This document shows, one piece after another, positions 31,640 to 40,250 of a stretch of DNA of 64,000 nucleotides. A program made the translations under genes and the position numbers. The stretch spans positions 62,001 to 126,000 of the forward strand of contig JAHBZZ010000003.1 of NCBI GenBank assembly GCA_019635215.1, written 5' to 3'. A model generated the notes under the pieces. The model made no database searches. It saw only the letters and a list, made by a program, of their open reading frames with translations, and was not told the origin of the DNA. The stretch is from Nitrosomonas sp. Its GTDB lineage: Bacteria > Pseudomonadota > Gammaproteobacteria > Burkholderiales > Nitrosomonadaceae. The stretch's first letter is position 1, and the number at the start of each line of letters is the position of its first letter.

Positions 31640-32233
31640 TTGGTTGAAACCGTTATTGACTTGATTCGGCACGGCGAACCGATAGGTGGGCGTCGTTACC
31701 GCGGCCATGCGATTGACGACCTGTTGACTGAAAAAGGCTGGTCACAGATGTGGCGCGCCGTTGGCGATTCCCCAGCCTGGCAACAGATTATTTCGTCTCC
31801 GCTACAACGTTGCCATGCCTTTGCTGCTGCACTCGGCGAAAAACATCGGATCAATGTCAGCATCGAACCACGGTTTAAGGAGGTTGGTTTCGGCGCCTGG
31901 GAAGGTTTGAGCCACGATGAAATCAAAATCGACCGCGCCGGCGAATATCAATGCTTTATGAATGATCCGGTACATTATCGGCCACAGGGTGCGGAAGCGC
32001 TCGATGACTTCATTCGCCGCGTCAGTACGGCTTACCATGAAGTAATCACACGCTATCAAGGCCAACACTGTCTGATCGTCACGCATGCAGGCGTAATGCG
32101 CGCCATCATCGCGCAAATCGTGCATGCCGATCCGGTCGGGCTTTACCGCATCAAAATCAGCAACGGCGGCATAACGCGTATCCGGCACACTGAAACACAT
32201 GGCATTCTGGAATGCCTCAACGGAAAGCTATAG
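31640..32233 (+). CDS. Histidine phosphatase family protein
   Basis: 197 residues. Branch-1 histidine phosphatase with LIRHGEP near the N-terminus (catalytic His), SSPLQRCHAFA, and VTHAGVMRAI with the second His. The size and motifs resemble alpha-ribazole phosphatase (CobC) as well as phosphoglycerate-mutase-like phosphatases; the substrate is not decided. The start is TTG at 31640 behind AGAAGG, because no in-frame ATG precedes the RHG motif. Confidence 0.88.
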   Translation: MVETVIDLIRHGEPIGGRRYRGHAIDDLLTEKGWSQMWRAVGDSPAWQQIISSPLQRCHAFAAALGEKHRINVSIEPRFKEVGFGAWEGLSHDEIKIDRAGEYQCFMNDPVHYRPQGAEALDDFIRRVSTAYHEVITRYQGQHCLIVTHAGVMRAIIAQIVHADPVGLYRIKISNGGITRIRHTETHGILECLNGKL

Positions 32234-32250
32234 CACAGTTTCTTCGAACT

Positions 32251-32391
32251 GAGACCTTTGCACGGTGTTATGAGCGGTACGAGAATAAGGCAAAAATTTG
32301 CGAAAAAGCGGAGTTTGCACGGGGTAAATGAGCATTTTTCGCAAATTTTTAACGCAATTATCGTGCCGCGTAGTAGCCGTGCAAAGGTCTC
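32251..32391. repeat. Small palindromic (MITE-like) element, copy 2
   Basis: 141-bp element bounded by a perfect 15-bp inverted repeat (gagacctttgcacgg at 32251-32265, ccgtgcaaaggtctc at 32377-32391). A second nested inverted repeat, aaaaatttgcgaaaa against ttttcgcaaattttt, lies inside, so the whole element can fold into one long hairpin. It shares the interior gaaaaagcggagttt and taaatgagcatttt with the element at 23980-24110. It fills the space between the convergent histidine phosphatase and selO genes and could double as a terminator. Confidence 0.8.
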
Positions 32392-32398
32392 GAACTGA

Positions 32399-33886
32399 TT
32401 AAGTGCCACAGAAAGTCTGCTGCACCCGCTCCGATGCTGCAGGCGGCGTGCGGTAAGCATCATACTCCGGCACATCGGCGTAGGGTTTTGCGACAGCAGC
32501 CAATAACCGCTTCAGCACGGTATAATCGCCATGCTCCGAAGCCGCATTCAGCGCTTCTTCGACACGGTGATTACGCGGCAGAATCGCTGGATTGTTCGTG
32601 CGCATCAGGTCAAACGATGCCTGCAGCGGTTCAGCCTGGTGTGACAACCGCGCCCGCCATTGCGCATGCCAGGCCGCAAATGCGGCATCCCTGAAGAGAT
32701 TATTCTCAGGCCGATGTTCATCGGACAGTGCGCGGAAACTGTTGGTGTAATCCGCCTGATGTTTGTGCATCAAGGTCAGCAAGGCCTCAATCAGCAGGTG
32801 ATCGTCCGCTTCTTCGGTAAACAGTCCCAGTTTTTTACGCATACCGGCCATCCAGTAACGCTGAAAAATATCGGGAAACATCCGGATCGCTTCCTCTGCT
32901 AGCACCAGTGCTTGTTCCTGCTCTGTATGCAGCAACGGCAGCAATGTTTCAGCAAAACGCGCAAGATTCCATTGTGCGATACGCGACTGGTTACCGTAGC
33001 AATAACGCCCGTGATAATCGATCGAACTGAACACGGTTTGCGGATCGAACTCATCCATGAATGCGCACGGACCATAATCTATTGTTTCTCCGCTGATTGC
33101 CATATTGTCGGTATTCATCACACCATGAATAAAACCGATCAGCATCCAGCGCGCGACAAGCGATGCCTGGCGTGCGATGACCCTGTTTAACATCGCCAGA
33201 TAGGGATTATCTTCATGGGCGAGTTCCGGATAATGACGTTGAATGGTGTAATCGGCGAGTATCTTTACGCCATCTGCACCGCCTTTCAGCGCGATATATT
33301 CGAAGGTACCCACGCGGATATGACTGGCCGCCACACGCGTCAGGACAGCACCCGGCAAAGGTGTCTCGCGCATCACGGTTTCACCGGTTGTCACTACTGC
33401 GAGACTGCGTGTGGATGGAATGCCGAGCGCGTGCATTGCCTCGCTGATGATGTATTCACGCAGCATGGGCGCGAGCGCGGCGCGGCCATCGCCCCGGCGC
33501 GAAAACGGTGTACGCCCTGAGCCTTTTAGCTGGATATCCACTCTGCCGCCGTCCGGTGCCAGATGCTCGCCGAGCAATATTGCGCGTCCATCGCCAAGTA
33601 ACGTAAAACTGCCGAATTGATGGCCGGCATAGGCTTGTGCGACAGGTTGCGCCGCATCCGGCAAAACATTGCCGGAAAACAGCAGTGCTGCTTCATCTTC
33701 GGTAAGCACGTGCAAATCCAGGCCGAGCGATTCGGCCAGCGCGTAATTCAGTATCGCTACACGCGGCATTCGCACCGGTACCGGCCGGATAGGCACATAA
33801 AACGATTCGGGCAAGCGGGCATAACTGTTATCAAAACACCAGCCGATGCCGTTGTTTTCGATCTTTGTATTCTGTTTCAAAGACAT
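32399..33886 (-). CDS. selO: Protein adenylyltransferase SelO (YdiU family)
   Basis: 495 residues. SelO is a pseudokinase-fold enzyme that transfers AMP to Ser, Thr and Tyr of target proteins. Motifs seen are AYAGHQFGSFTLLGDGRAILLGE, LKGSGRTPFSRRGDGRAAL, SEAMHALGIPSTRSLA and MNTDNMAISGETIDYGPCAFMD (active-site NDN-like). Start is taken at ATG 33886; a GTG 12 bp upstream is also possible. The bacterial proteins usually lack selenocysteine, and the C-terminus here ends FCGT, with Cys in the position where eukaryotic SelO has selenocysteine. Confidence 0.95.
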   Translation of the reverse strand: MSLKQNTKIENNGIGWCFDNSYARLPESFYVPIRPVPVRMPRVAILNYALAESLGLDLHVLTEDEAALLFSGNVLPDAAQPVAQAYAGHQFGSFTLLGDGRAILLGEHLAPDGGRVDIQLKGSGRTPFSRRGDGRAALAPMLREYIISEAMHALGIPSTRSLAVVTTGETVMRETPLPGAVLTRVAASHIRVGTFEYIALKGGADGVKILADYTIQRHYPELAHEDNPYLAMLNRVIARQASLVARWMLIGFIHGVMNTDNMAISGETIDYGPCAFMDEFDPQTVFSSIDYHGRYCYGNQSRIAQWNLARFAETLLPLLHTEQEQALVLAEEAIRMFPDIFQRYWMAGMRKKLGLFTEEADDHLLIEALLTLMHKHQADYTNSFRALSDEHRPENNLFRDAAFAAWHAQWRARLSHQAEPLQASFDLMRTNNPAILPRNHRVEEALNAASEHGDYTVLKRLLAAVAKPYADVPEYDAYRTPPAASERVQQTFCGT

Positions 33887-34171
33887 CACAGGGTCCACAT
33901 CGAATAAATTGAATGATTGAAAATGATTATAAACAAATTAACAAATTGAAATAACGGTATTGTTATCAAGAGTCAGGCTTACCGATTAACGATCAATCCA
34001 CTGCTCATCACTTTTAACCCGCCCCGGGCAATCATGCTGTTCCGGTAGTTGTTTAGTCCCATGCAGATGGGCAGTTGTTCAGCGCATGGATATTCTGCTA
34101 TGGTAAACGGTCATTTATACGCATACCCTCCAACGTGTAATAACAATACTGATCCGTTTCATGTTTTTATC

Positions 34172-35107
34172 GTGACAGAAAACAAATCAACCATTTATCG
34201 TGGCCGTTTTGCGCCTTCGCCGACCGGACCGCTGCACTTCGGTTCGCTGGTCGCGGCTGTCGGCAGTTATCTGGACGCCAGAGCAAACCAGGGCGAATGG
34301 TTGGTACGTATTGAGAATATCGACACACCGCGTGAAATACCGGGTGCATCGCGCGATATCCTGATGCTGCTGGAAAAACTGGGTATGTACTGGGACGGTG
34401 AAGTGGTTTATCAGCGCGAACGTCATGCCTTGTACCACGAAGCGCTGGCCATGCTTGAAAAACAGAATCTGACCTATGCTTGCACCTGTTCGCGGAGAGA
34501 AATCGCCGACTCCAGCATTGTCGGTATTGAAGGCCCGGTTTATCCGGGAACATGTCGGAATACCTCGCAGCGTCCGAATTCGCCATACCGGCAGAACAGA
34601 CAGCGTGCGGTACGCGTCCGAACAAACAATCGACCGGTTGCTTTTACCGATGCGGTGCAAGGTTATGTTATGCAACGGATCGGCAAAGCTATCGGCGATT
34701 TTGTGTTGCATCGTGCTGATGGCATATTTGCGTATCAACTGGCTGTTGTTGTTGACGATGCTGCGCAGGCGATTACACATGTGGTGCGCGGCGCGGATCT
34801 GTTGAATTCAACGCCGCGCCAGATGTATTTACAGCAACTGCTGGGTTATGCCACACCGGCTTATATGCATCTGCCTGTCGTAACTAACACACAAGGCGAG
34901 AAACTGAGCAAACAAACCTTTGCTGCACCTGTGGCGCAATTCAATGTATCATTTCAGCTCGTATCCGCACTCAGGTTTCTCGGACAGAGTCCGCCCGATG
35001 ATCTGCTGGACAACAATCTGGAAACATTCTGGCACTGGGCTATTGCGCACTGGAATCCGGCGAATATCACCGCAACCGGTATCAGGCAACCGGATTGCAT
35101 CACATAA
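34172..35107 (+). CDS. gluQ: Glutamyl-Q tRNA(Asp) synthetase
   Basis: Truncated glutamyl-tRNA synthetase paralogue that attaches glutamate to queuosine in tRNA-Asp. Seen: RGRFAPSPTGPLHFGSL (HIGH-like), the zinc-site cysteines in YACTCSRREI and YPGTCRN, and EKLSKQ (KMSKS-like). The protein is 311 residues from GTG 34172 (VTENKSTIYRGRFAPSP), the family's usual length. The frame is open for 41 more codons upstream without family similarity, so longer starts (TTG 34049, ATG 34061 or later) cannot be excluded; no good ribosome site marks any of them. Confidence 0.92.
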   Translation: MTENKSTIYRGRFAPSPTGPLHFGSLVAAVGSYLDARANQGEWLVRIENIDTPREIPGASRDILMLLEKLGMYWDGEVVYQRERHALYHEALAMLEKQNLTYACTCSRREIADSSIVGIEGPVYPGTCRNTSQRPNSPYRQNRQRAVRVRTNNRPVAFTDAVQGYVMQRIGKAIGDFVLHRADGIFAYQLAVVVDDAAQAITHVVRGADLLNSTPRQMYLQQLLGYATPAYMHLPVVTNTQGEKLSKQTFAAPVAQFNVSFQLVSALRFLGQSPPDDLLDNNLETFWHWAIAHWNPANITATGIRQPDCIT

Positions 35108-35130
35108 GCACATAGAATCAAGGAGAACAC

Positions 35131-36288
35131 GTGGCGCTGTTGCCATTTTACATACCCGGGAAGCGCAGGACTAATGTGATCATCGTCGGTGGCGGCTACG
35201 CCGGAATGACGGTGTTGACGACCCTGAAGCAGTACGCGTCCAATGTGGACATCACCCTCATCGATCCTAATACACACCATTTAAAAATCACGCACCTGCA
35301 CGAAACTTTCCGTTACCCGTTGTCAGATCTGCGGGTGCCGTTCAGCGAACTGGAAAAACGCTTCGGCTGCCGCCACATCCAGGCCTCGCTGACGATAAAC
35401 GACGCCATGCTGCGACAATGGCAATCGGACAAATATCTTGCGATCGGCAATGAAATACTGCATTTCGACTATCTGGTAATTGCAACCGGAGGGGAAATGC
35501 CAGAACCGGAACCGGCGGCGAATGTACTTACTCTCCAGGACTTCATGCGCACCGCAGGATCACCATTGTTGTTAAGCCATCTAGAAACAGTTGCCGTAGA
35601 AGAACCGGTGATTTCTGTTGTTGGTGCAGGCGCTACCGGTATCCAGTTCTTGTTTGAAATCCGCCAGTTTCTATGCCGACAGAAAATCAGCGCCAGACTG
35701 CGTTTGATTAACGCCGGCGATCATGTACTGACACAGTTTCCACGCGGGTTTGACAGTTATGTGCAATCGCGCATGCAGGAGTTCAAGATTGATTGTATGC
35801 CGAATACCCAATACCATGGACAGACAGACCAAAAAATACTGCTTGAGGATAAACAATCCGGTAAAGCTGATACATTGCCTTCACACCTGACATTATTGTT
35901 TCTCGGTAAAAAGCAGGAACACATATGGCCGGCAAATACTTTTGGCCAGATAACGATCGATCAGAAAATATTACCGCATATTTTTATTGCGGGTGATTGT
36001 TCTATTTACAACGCGCTGGGATCCAACGTGCAATCGGCGCAGTCCGCCGTGCGTAAAGGTAAACTGATCGCCCGGAATATTTTGCGGCATTCCGGCCTGT
36101 TAAAAATACTTGAACCCTATCTGCATCACGACATCGGCTATGTCGTCAACCTTGGTCCTACAGACGCCGTCGGTTGGCTGGTAACGCAGGGCAACATTGT
36201 TACCGGCTTGCCAGCACTGGCTATCAAAGAGATTGTAGAAGCGCAGTATGATTTATTGTTAATGGGAATAGATACTTATGTGATCTAG
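35131..36288 (+). CDS. FAD/NAD(P)-dependent oxidoreductase (NDH-2 / sulfide-quinone-reductase-like)
   Basis: 385 residues starting at GTG behind AAGGAGA. The N-terminal Rossmann motif VIIVGGGYAGMTVL binds FAD; a second nucleotide-binding motif SVVGAGATGIQFLFE (near residue 155) binds NAD(P)H; FIAGDCSIYN is the FAD-closing motif near residue 290. The order is that of type II NADH dehydrogenases and related flavoproteins. No C-terminal amphipathic anchor is obvious, and the redox-active CxxC of disulfide reductases is absent. The natural acceptor is unknown. Confidence 0.85.
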   Translation: MALLPFYIPGKRRTNVIIVGGGYAGMTVLTTLKQYASNVDITLIDPNTHHLKITHLHETFRYPLSDLRVPFSELEKRFGCRHIQASLTINDAMLRQWQSDKYLAIGNEILHFDYLVIATGGEMPEPEPAANVLTLQDFMRTAGSPLLLSHLETVAVEEPVISVVGAGATGIQFLFEIRQFLCRQKISARLRLINAGDHVLTQFPRGFDSYVQSRMQEFKIDCMPNTQYHGQTDQKILLEDKQSGKADTLPSHLTLLFLGKKQEHIWPANTFGQITIDQKILPHIFIAGDCSIYNALGSNVQSAQSAVRKGKLIARNILRHSGLLKILEPYLHHDIGYVVNLGPTDAVGWLVTQGNIVTGLPALAIKEIVEAQYDLLLMGIDTYVI

Positions 36289-36722
36289 GATGTTCCCGGG
36301 GGTATCTGATTATTTCGTTAGACTGGCGCCCGCCGCTTAATCGGCATTTCCTCAGGAATTTCACGAGGAGATTAATTTATATTCGGTTTGTTAAAAGCAA
36401 TCCCGATCACCGATAAAGCTGACACATATGATCCACAGTCATCCGACAGATTATTTGGTTTTATTGGCGTTGAATTGCACATAAAACCATTTGATTTGAT
36501 TCAAAAGGCAATCTGCTCTACTTCCTTTGGCATACCATGACACCACACAACAGAGCTAAGCCGATGAAGAAATCGAGCATCCAAAAGAGCAACTCGCAGC
36601 GTTCAAGTCATAGCTACCAGATCTGAACAATCCAAGCGCGCCAGACACAATGAATTGCACTGGCAAAAATACGCATGAAAGAGTATGATACCGGCTCCGC
36701 AAAGCATTACAAAAGCAAGATT
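36289..36722. other. Intergenic region between the oxidoreductase and tRNA-Ser
   Basis: 434 bp with no convincing gene, apart from a possible tRNA promoter at 36661-36689. I see no known repeat. Confidence 0.4.
36661..36689 (+). promoter_or_regulatory. Possible tRNA-Ser promoter
   Basis: TGGCAA and TATGAT are 17 bp apart, with the -10 box 33 bp before the first base of the tRNA. The -35 box matches the consensus at only three of six positions. The -10 box matches at five of six. Confidence 0.3.
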
Positions 36723-36812
36723 GGAGGTGTGGCCGAGTGGTTTAAGGCAGCAGTCTTGAAAACTGTCGTAGGGGCGACTCTACCGTGAGTTCGAATCTCA
36801 CCGCCTCCGCCA
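36723..36812 (+). tRNA. serT: tRNA-Ser (anticodon UGA)
   Basis: 90 nt including encoded CCA. The 7-bp acceptor stem ggaggtg / cgcctcc has one G-U pair, the anticodon loop is ct-tga-aa inside cagt...actg, and the T-arm gtgag-ttcgaat-ctcac is intact. A long variable arm follows, as in type II tRNAs. It reads UCA codons (and others by wobble). Confidence 0.97.
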
Positions 36813-37169
36813 ATTTTGCATTCATAGCACAGTATGCAGCAATCCAAGAAACCCAATAAAGAAGAGCACTACAAGGTTTCTCTTGTCCGTCAAAATAGGA
36901 CAACGTCCAAAGTGTAAGCATATATCGCAACTTTTTTGAGGGAGTGTTAGTGATTACATAGGGATTAAATGGGGGGGCATTTATGCATAGTGTATTAAAA
37001 TAGCTAAAAATTATTAGATTTATCTGGGTCAGGATCAGGCATGATGCCAATACCCGCAGAATTTACACAACAATATTATGTAATGCTGCTAGCAGCTTAA
37101 TTCTATGCATTTCATAATTGTAATTGGCAGGACACCTCACCAACGAAGCATGTTAATTGAATAGAATCT
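36813..37169. other. Intergenic region between tRNA-Ser and the FkbH gene
   Basis: 357 bp, A/T-rich, without a gene. It contains a run of seven G (36971-36977), an exact 12-bp palindrome gctgctagcagc (37085-37096), and should hold the promoter of the fkbH module. No repeat of the tRNA 3' end (attachment site) is seen in the window. Confidence 0.4.
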
Positions 37170-39035
37170 GTGGAAAAAAATCCTAACGATTATCTCGCAA
37201 CACAAACCCGAAGAGCGTTAAAAGAACAAGCATTTAACTGGTCTAAGGATCTTTCTCTTCCCGAAGCGCGCGCGTTAACCAAGCGTTTGAATGAAGAAGA
37301 GCCGCCTGAAAAAGAATTCAGACTGGGTATTGTTCACACCTATACCAGCAATCTTCTGGATCCATGGTTGAATTTTCATGCCATCGTTCAAGGCATAGAC
37401 CTTAAGACCTATCATGCGCCTTATGGATTGAATCTGATGGAAAGCCGGAAAGGCTCTGGTCTGTATGCTCATGCACCCGATATGATTTTGTTTATGCTAA
37501 CGCTGGACGATATTCACCCGGGATTCTCAAAACCGGATTCCAGATTGCATTTGGATCAGCAATATGATCTGTTTGAAGATGCGGTTAAACGCGTACTCGG
37601 AATCCTGACCCTGTTTCGCACCAATACATCCGCACGTATCGTATTGACGATATTACCGCCGATCATGCCACCGGCATTAGGGATTTATGACGTACACTCC
37701 GGTTGTTCCGAGAATCTATGGCGGACATCCCTTAAAAAACAATTTGCTACCGCACTGAGCAATATGATCGAATCCAGCTTCTTTTTCGATATGGACCAGA
37801 TGCTTGCTGAGATCGGCGGATTTCATTTTTTTGATTTCCGGTTTTGGTACACCTCGCGATTTCCGTTCACACCATTAGCGGCAAATGAATTTGCACGCCG
37901 ACTGGTCAATCTGATGACGATATCAATTTGCCCCAAAGCGAAAGTCATTGCATTGGATGCGGACAACACCCTGTGGGGCGGCATTATCGGGGAAGACGGC
38001 ATTAACGGGATCGCACTGGGACCGGAATACCCTGGCAATACCTATGTCGATTTTCAGCGACGACTGCTGCATTTCCAGCAACGCGGATTCATTCTGGCAT
38101 TATGCAGTAAAAATAATGCCGAGGATGTTTATGAAGTACTGGACAATCACCCGCATCAAATATTGCGCAGACATTATTTCGCCGCTGAACGCATCAACTG
38201 GCTTCCGAAACATGAAAACCTTCTGTCTTTGTCAAACGAATTAAATCTCGGTTTGGACTCATTTATTTTCGTGGATGACAGCAACCATGAATGTGACATT
38301 ATACGAAGCCAATTGCCACAAGTTGAAGTGATACAAACACCATCAAAACCTGTCGAGATACCGAGGTGCCTCGAACAAATTAATAGACTTGAAATAATTT
38401 CGCTGACTGCAGAAGATACATTAAAAACACAATTATATGCACAGGAAAAACAGCGAAAACAATTCAGGCAAGATACAGTTGCGCTTGATGGCGATTTAAA
38501 CAGCTATCTCGCATCACTGAAAATGAAAATGCACATTGAAATTGATTCCAGGAAAAATATTGCCCGACTGGCACAATTAACCCAGAAAACTAACCAATTC
38601 AATGTCACAACACGGCGCTATAGCGAACAACAGATTCTTGATTTCGTTGAATCGAATGCATGGACAGTGAGCTCATTTACATTGAATGATATTTTTGGCA
38701 ACAGCGGTATCGTCGGCCTGGCTTTATTTCGAAAATTGAACGACGAAGCAATCGAAATCGATAATTTTCTGATGTCGTGCCGCATTATCGGAAGATCAGC
38801 CGAAAGCGCATTTTTATATGCTATGCTGAACCATTTTGCTACGATAGGCATCACGCAATTTACCGCAACATATCTTCCTACGCAGAAAAACAGTTTGGTC
38901 GTGGATTTTTTCAGTACGCATGGCTTTGTCGCCGGGAATGGAGCAGGTTGCTATAAACGGGATTTATCCACGTCACCTGTGGATAAAAATCTATTTCCGC
39001 CTATTGAAATTGAGATAGAAGATACCGATAAATAA
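37170..39035 (+). CDS. fkbH: FkbH-like protein (HAD-superfamily, glyceryl-ACP type)
   Basis: 621 residues from GTG 37170. The N-terminal 250 residues are the SGNH-like region typical of the family. A HAD domain follows: the DxDxT motif is at 263-267 (VIALDADNTLWGGIIGEDG), with CSKNN and FVDDSNHE as later motifs. The C-terminal part (about 450-600) is acetyltransferase-like and carries FLMSCRIIGR with the conserved cysteine. Known FkbH proteins take 1,3-bisphosphoglycerate and load glyceryl groups onto a carrier protein; here the next gene is a carrier protein, and an acyltransferase-type gene follows, which supports this role. It is not part of a polyketide cluster. Confidence 0.88.
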   Translation: MEKNPNDYLATQTRRALKEQAFNWSKDLSLPEARALTKRLNEEEPPEKEFRLGIVHTYTSNLLDPWLNFHAIVQGIDLKTYHAPYGLNLMESRKGSGLYAHAPDMILFMLTLDDIHPGFSKPDSRLHLDQQYDLFEDAVKRVLGILTLFRTNTSARIVLTILPPIMPPALGIYDVHSGCSENLWRTSLKKQFATALSNMIESSFFFDMDQMLAEIGGFHFFDFRFWYTSRFPFTPLAANEFARRLVNLMTISICPKAKVIALDADNTLWGGIIGEDGINGIALGPEYPGNTYVDFQRRLLHFQQRGFILALCSKNNAEDVYEVLDNHPHQILRRHYFAAERINWLPKHENLLSLSNELNLGLDSFIFVDDSNHECDIIRSQLPQVEVIQTPSKPVEIPRCLEQINRLEIISLTAEDTLKTQLYAQEKQRKQFRQDTVALDGDLNSYLASLKMKMHIEIDSRKNIARLAQLTQKTNQFNVTTRRYSEQQILDFVESNAWTVSSFTLNDIFGNSGIVGLALFRKLNDEAIEIDNFLMSCRIIGRSAESAFLYAMLNHFATIGITQFTATYLPTQKNSLVVDFFSTHGFVAGNGAGCYKRDLSTSPVDKNLFPPIEIEIEDTDK

Positions 39036-39075
39036 CACGTCTATTAACTTTAATCAACTTACAGGTTTGAACAAA

Positions 39076-39309
39076 ATGAGTGTATCGGAACAGGTCATTC
39101 ACGTAGTTGCAGAAACACTGAATGTCTCATCATCAACTATTACAAAAGAAAGTACCGCCGAAAATACCAACGGTTGGGACTCGCTCGCACATGTCAATCT
39201 GATGATCGCGCTCGAACAGACATTCGACATTACACTGGACGTTGAAGATTTTGCAAAACTTAATTCGATTCAGGCAATTACTGAATTTATTGAAAAAATG
39301 AAAAACTGA
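39076..39309 (+). CDS. Acyl carrier protein of the FkbH module
   Basis: 77 residues. The phosphopantetheine serine is S36 in NGWDSLAHVNLMIALEQ, followed by FDITLDVEDFAKLNSI, a normal helix III-IV pattern. The start is ATG 39076, 10 nt after ACAGG; a TTG three codons upstream is unlikely. It lies 40 bp after fkbH and 16 bp before the AAC(3)-type gene. Confidence 0.93.
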   Translation: MSVSEQVIHVVAETLNVSSSTITKESTAENTNGWDSLAHVNLMIALEQTFDITLDVEDFAKLNSIQAITEFIEKMKN

Positions 39310-39325
39310 TCGGATTTGACCGCTC

Positions 39326-40234
39326 ATGAACTGGCTTCATTCTGTTTCAAAGACGGCAAAGCGTTTTTTGCCGGACAATGCTTTCCTAAAAGTACGGAAT
39401 GGTTATTATGCGCTGCGCAAGGCATCTACACCGGCATTAAAAATCATTTACGGCACATTTGATACCACAGCATTACGGCGGCATCTTGAAGAAACTCTGG
39501 ATCCCGACTTTGAAATCCTGATGGTGCACAGTTCGGTCAATCATATGTTGCCTTACTACACCGGCAATCCATTAGAACTTGTACGCATGCTGATTGATTT
39601 TTGCGGTCCGCACCGAACACTGGTCATGCCGGCGTTTTTTTTCGGTGATCCTAAAATCGGCTCGGTAATCGATACATTCAAAGCAAGTCCCTTTTGCGAT
39701 CTCAAAAAAACACCTTCACAAATGGGATTGGCGACTGAGCTATTCAGACGTACAAAAGGCGTCATACAAAGCCGTCACCCGGTCTACAGGGTATCCGCGT
39801 TGGGACCTCTGGCAAAAGCATTGACCGAGGGACACGAAAATGCGTTCGGCCCTGCGGGAAGGGGTTCCCCTTTTGAATATATGGCCGCGCGCAACACGCT
39901 GATTATTGGCATAGGAAAATCGTTTGATGTAATGACGCAGACACATCATGTTGAAGGCATCATGGGCGATGTATTTCCAATACCGAGAAAAGCGGATGCC
40001 GAAAATATGGTTGTTACGGTAATCGACGGGCAGGAAAAAGTCCCGGTAACCTTGCGTGGCTCAGGTATCCAAGGGTACTTCAACATTGCAAAACTGCCGC
40101 AATTATTGGACAAGGAAGATTTAAAACTCTGGAAATTTCATAATGTTCCCTTTTTTGCAGCAAAGGCTTATACGGTAACCACTAAGCTTATCGCGGCGGC
40201 AAAGCAAGGAAAAACCTTGTACGACCCATTTTAA
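39326..40234 (+). CDS. AAC(3)-family acyltransferase
   Basis: 302 residues of the aminoglycoside N3-acetyltransferase fold (YokD/AAC(3)). Signatures are LMVHSSVNHML, LVMPAFFFGDP, SRHPVYRVSALGP and HENAFGPAGRGSPFEYM. Housekeeping members in surface-polysaccharide gene sets act on sugar amines, and a carrier-protein-bound acyl donor is plausible here because the gene lies right after an ACP gene. I do not infer aminoglycoside resistance. Confidence 0.87.
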   Translation: MNWLHSVSKTAKRFLPDNAFLKVRNGYYALRKASTPALKIIYGTFDTTALRRHLEETLDPDFEILMVHSSVNHMLPYYTGNPLELVRMLIDFCGPHRTLVMPAFFFGDPKIGSVIDTFKASPFCDLKKTPSQMGLATELFRRTKGVIQSRHPVYRVSALGPLAKALTEGHENAFGPAGRGSPFEYMAARNTLIIGIGKSFDVMTQTHHVEGIMGDVFPIPRKADAENMVVTVIDGQEKVPVTLRGSGIQGYFNIAKLPQLLDKEDLKLWKFHNVPFFAAKAYTVTTKLIAAAKQGKTLYDPF

Positions 40235-40250
40235 GCGGAAACAACGTAAT

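Noticed and set aside
36742-37050. 102-codon open frame antisense over tRNA-Ser
   Set aside because: Its end is the complement of the tRNA; such frames are a known annotation artefact.
39326-40234. Aminoglycoside resistance gene
   Set aside because: The AAC(3) fold is shared by housekeeping sugar acyltransferases; the context (ACP, FkbH, deacetylase) favours these, and there is no mobile resistance context.
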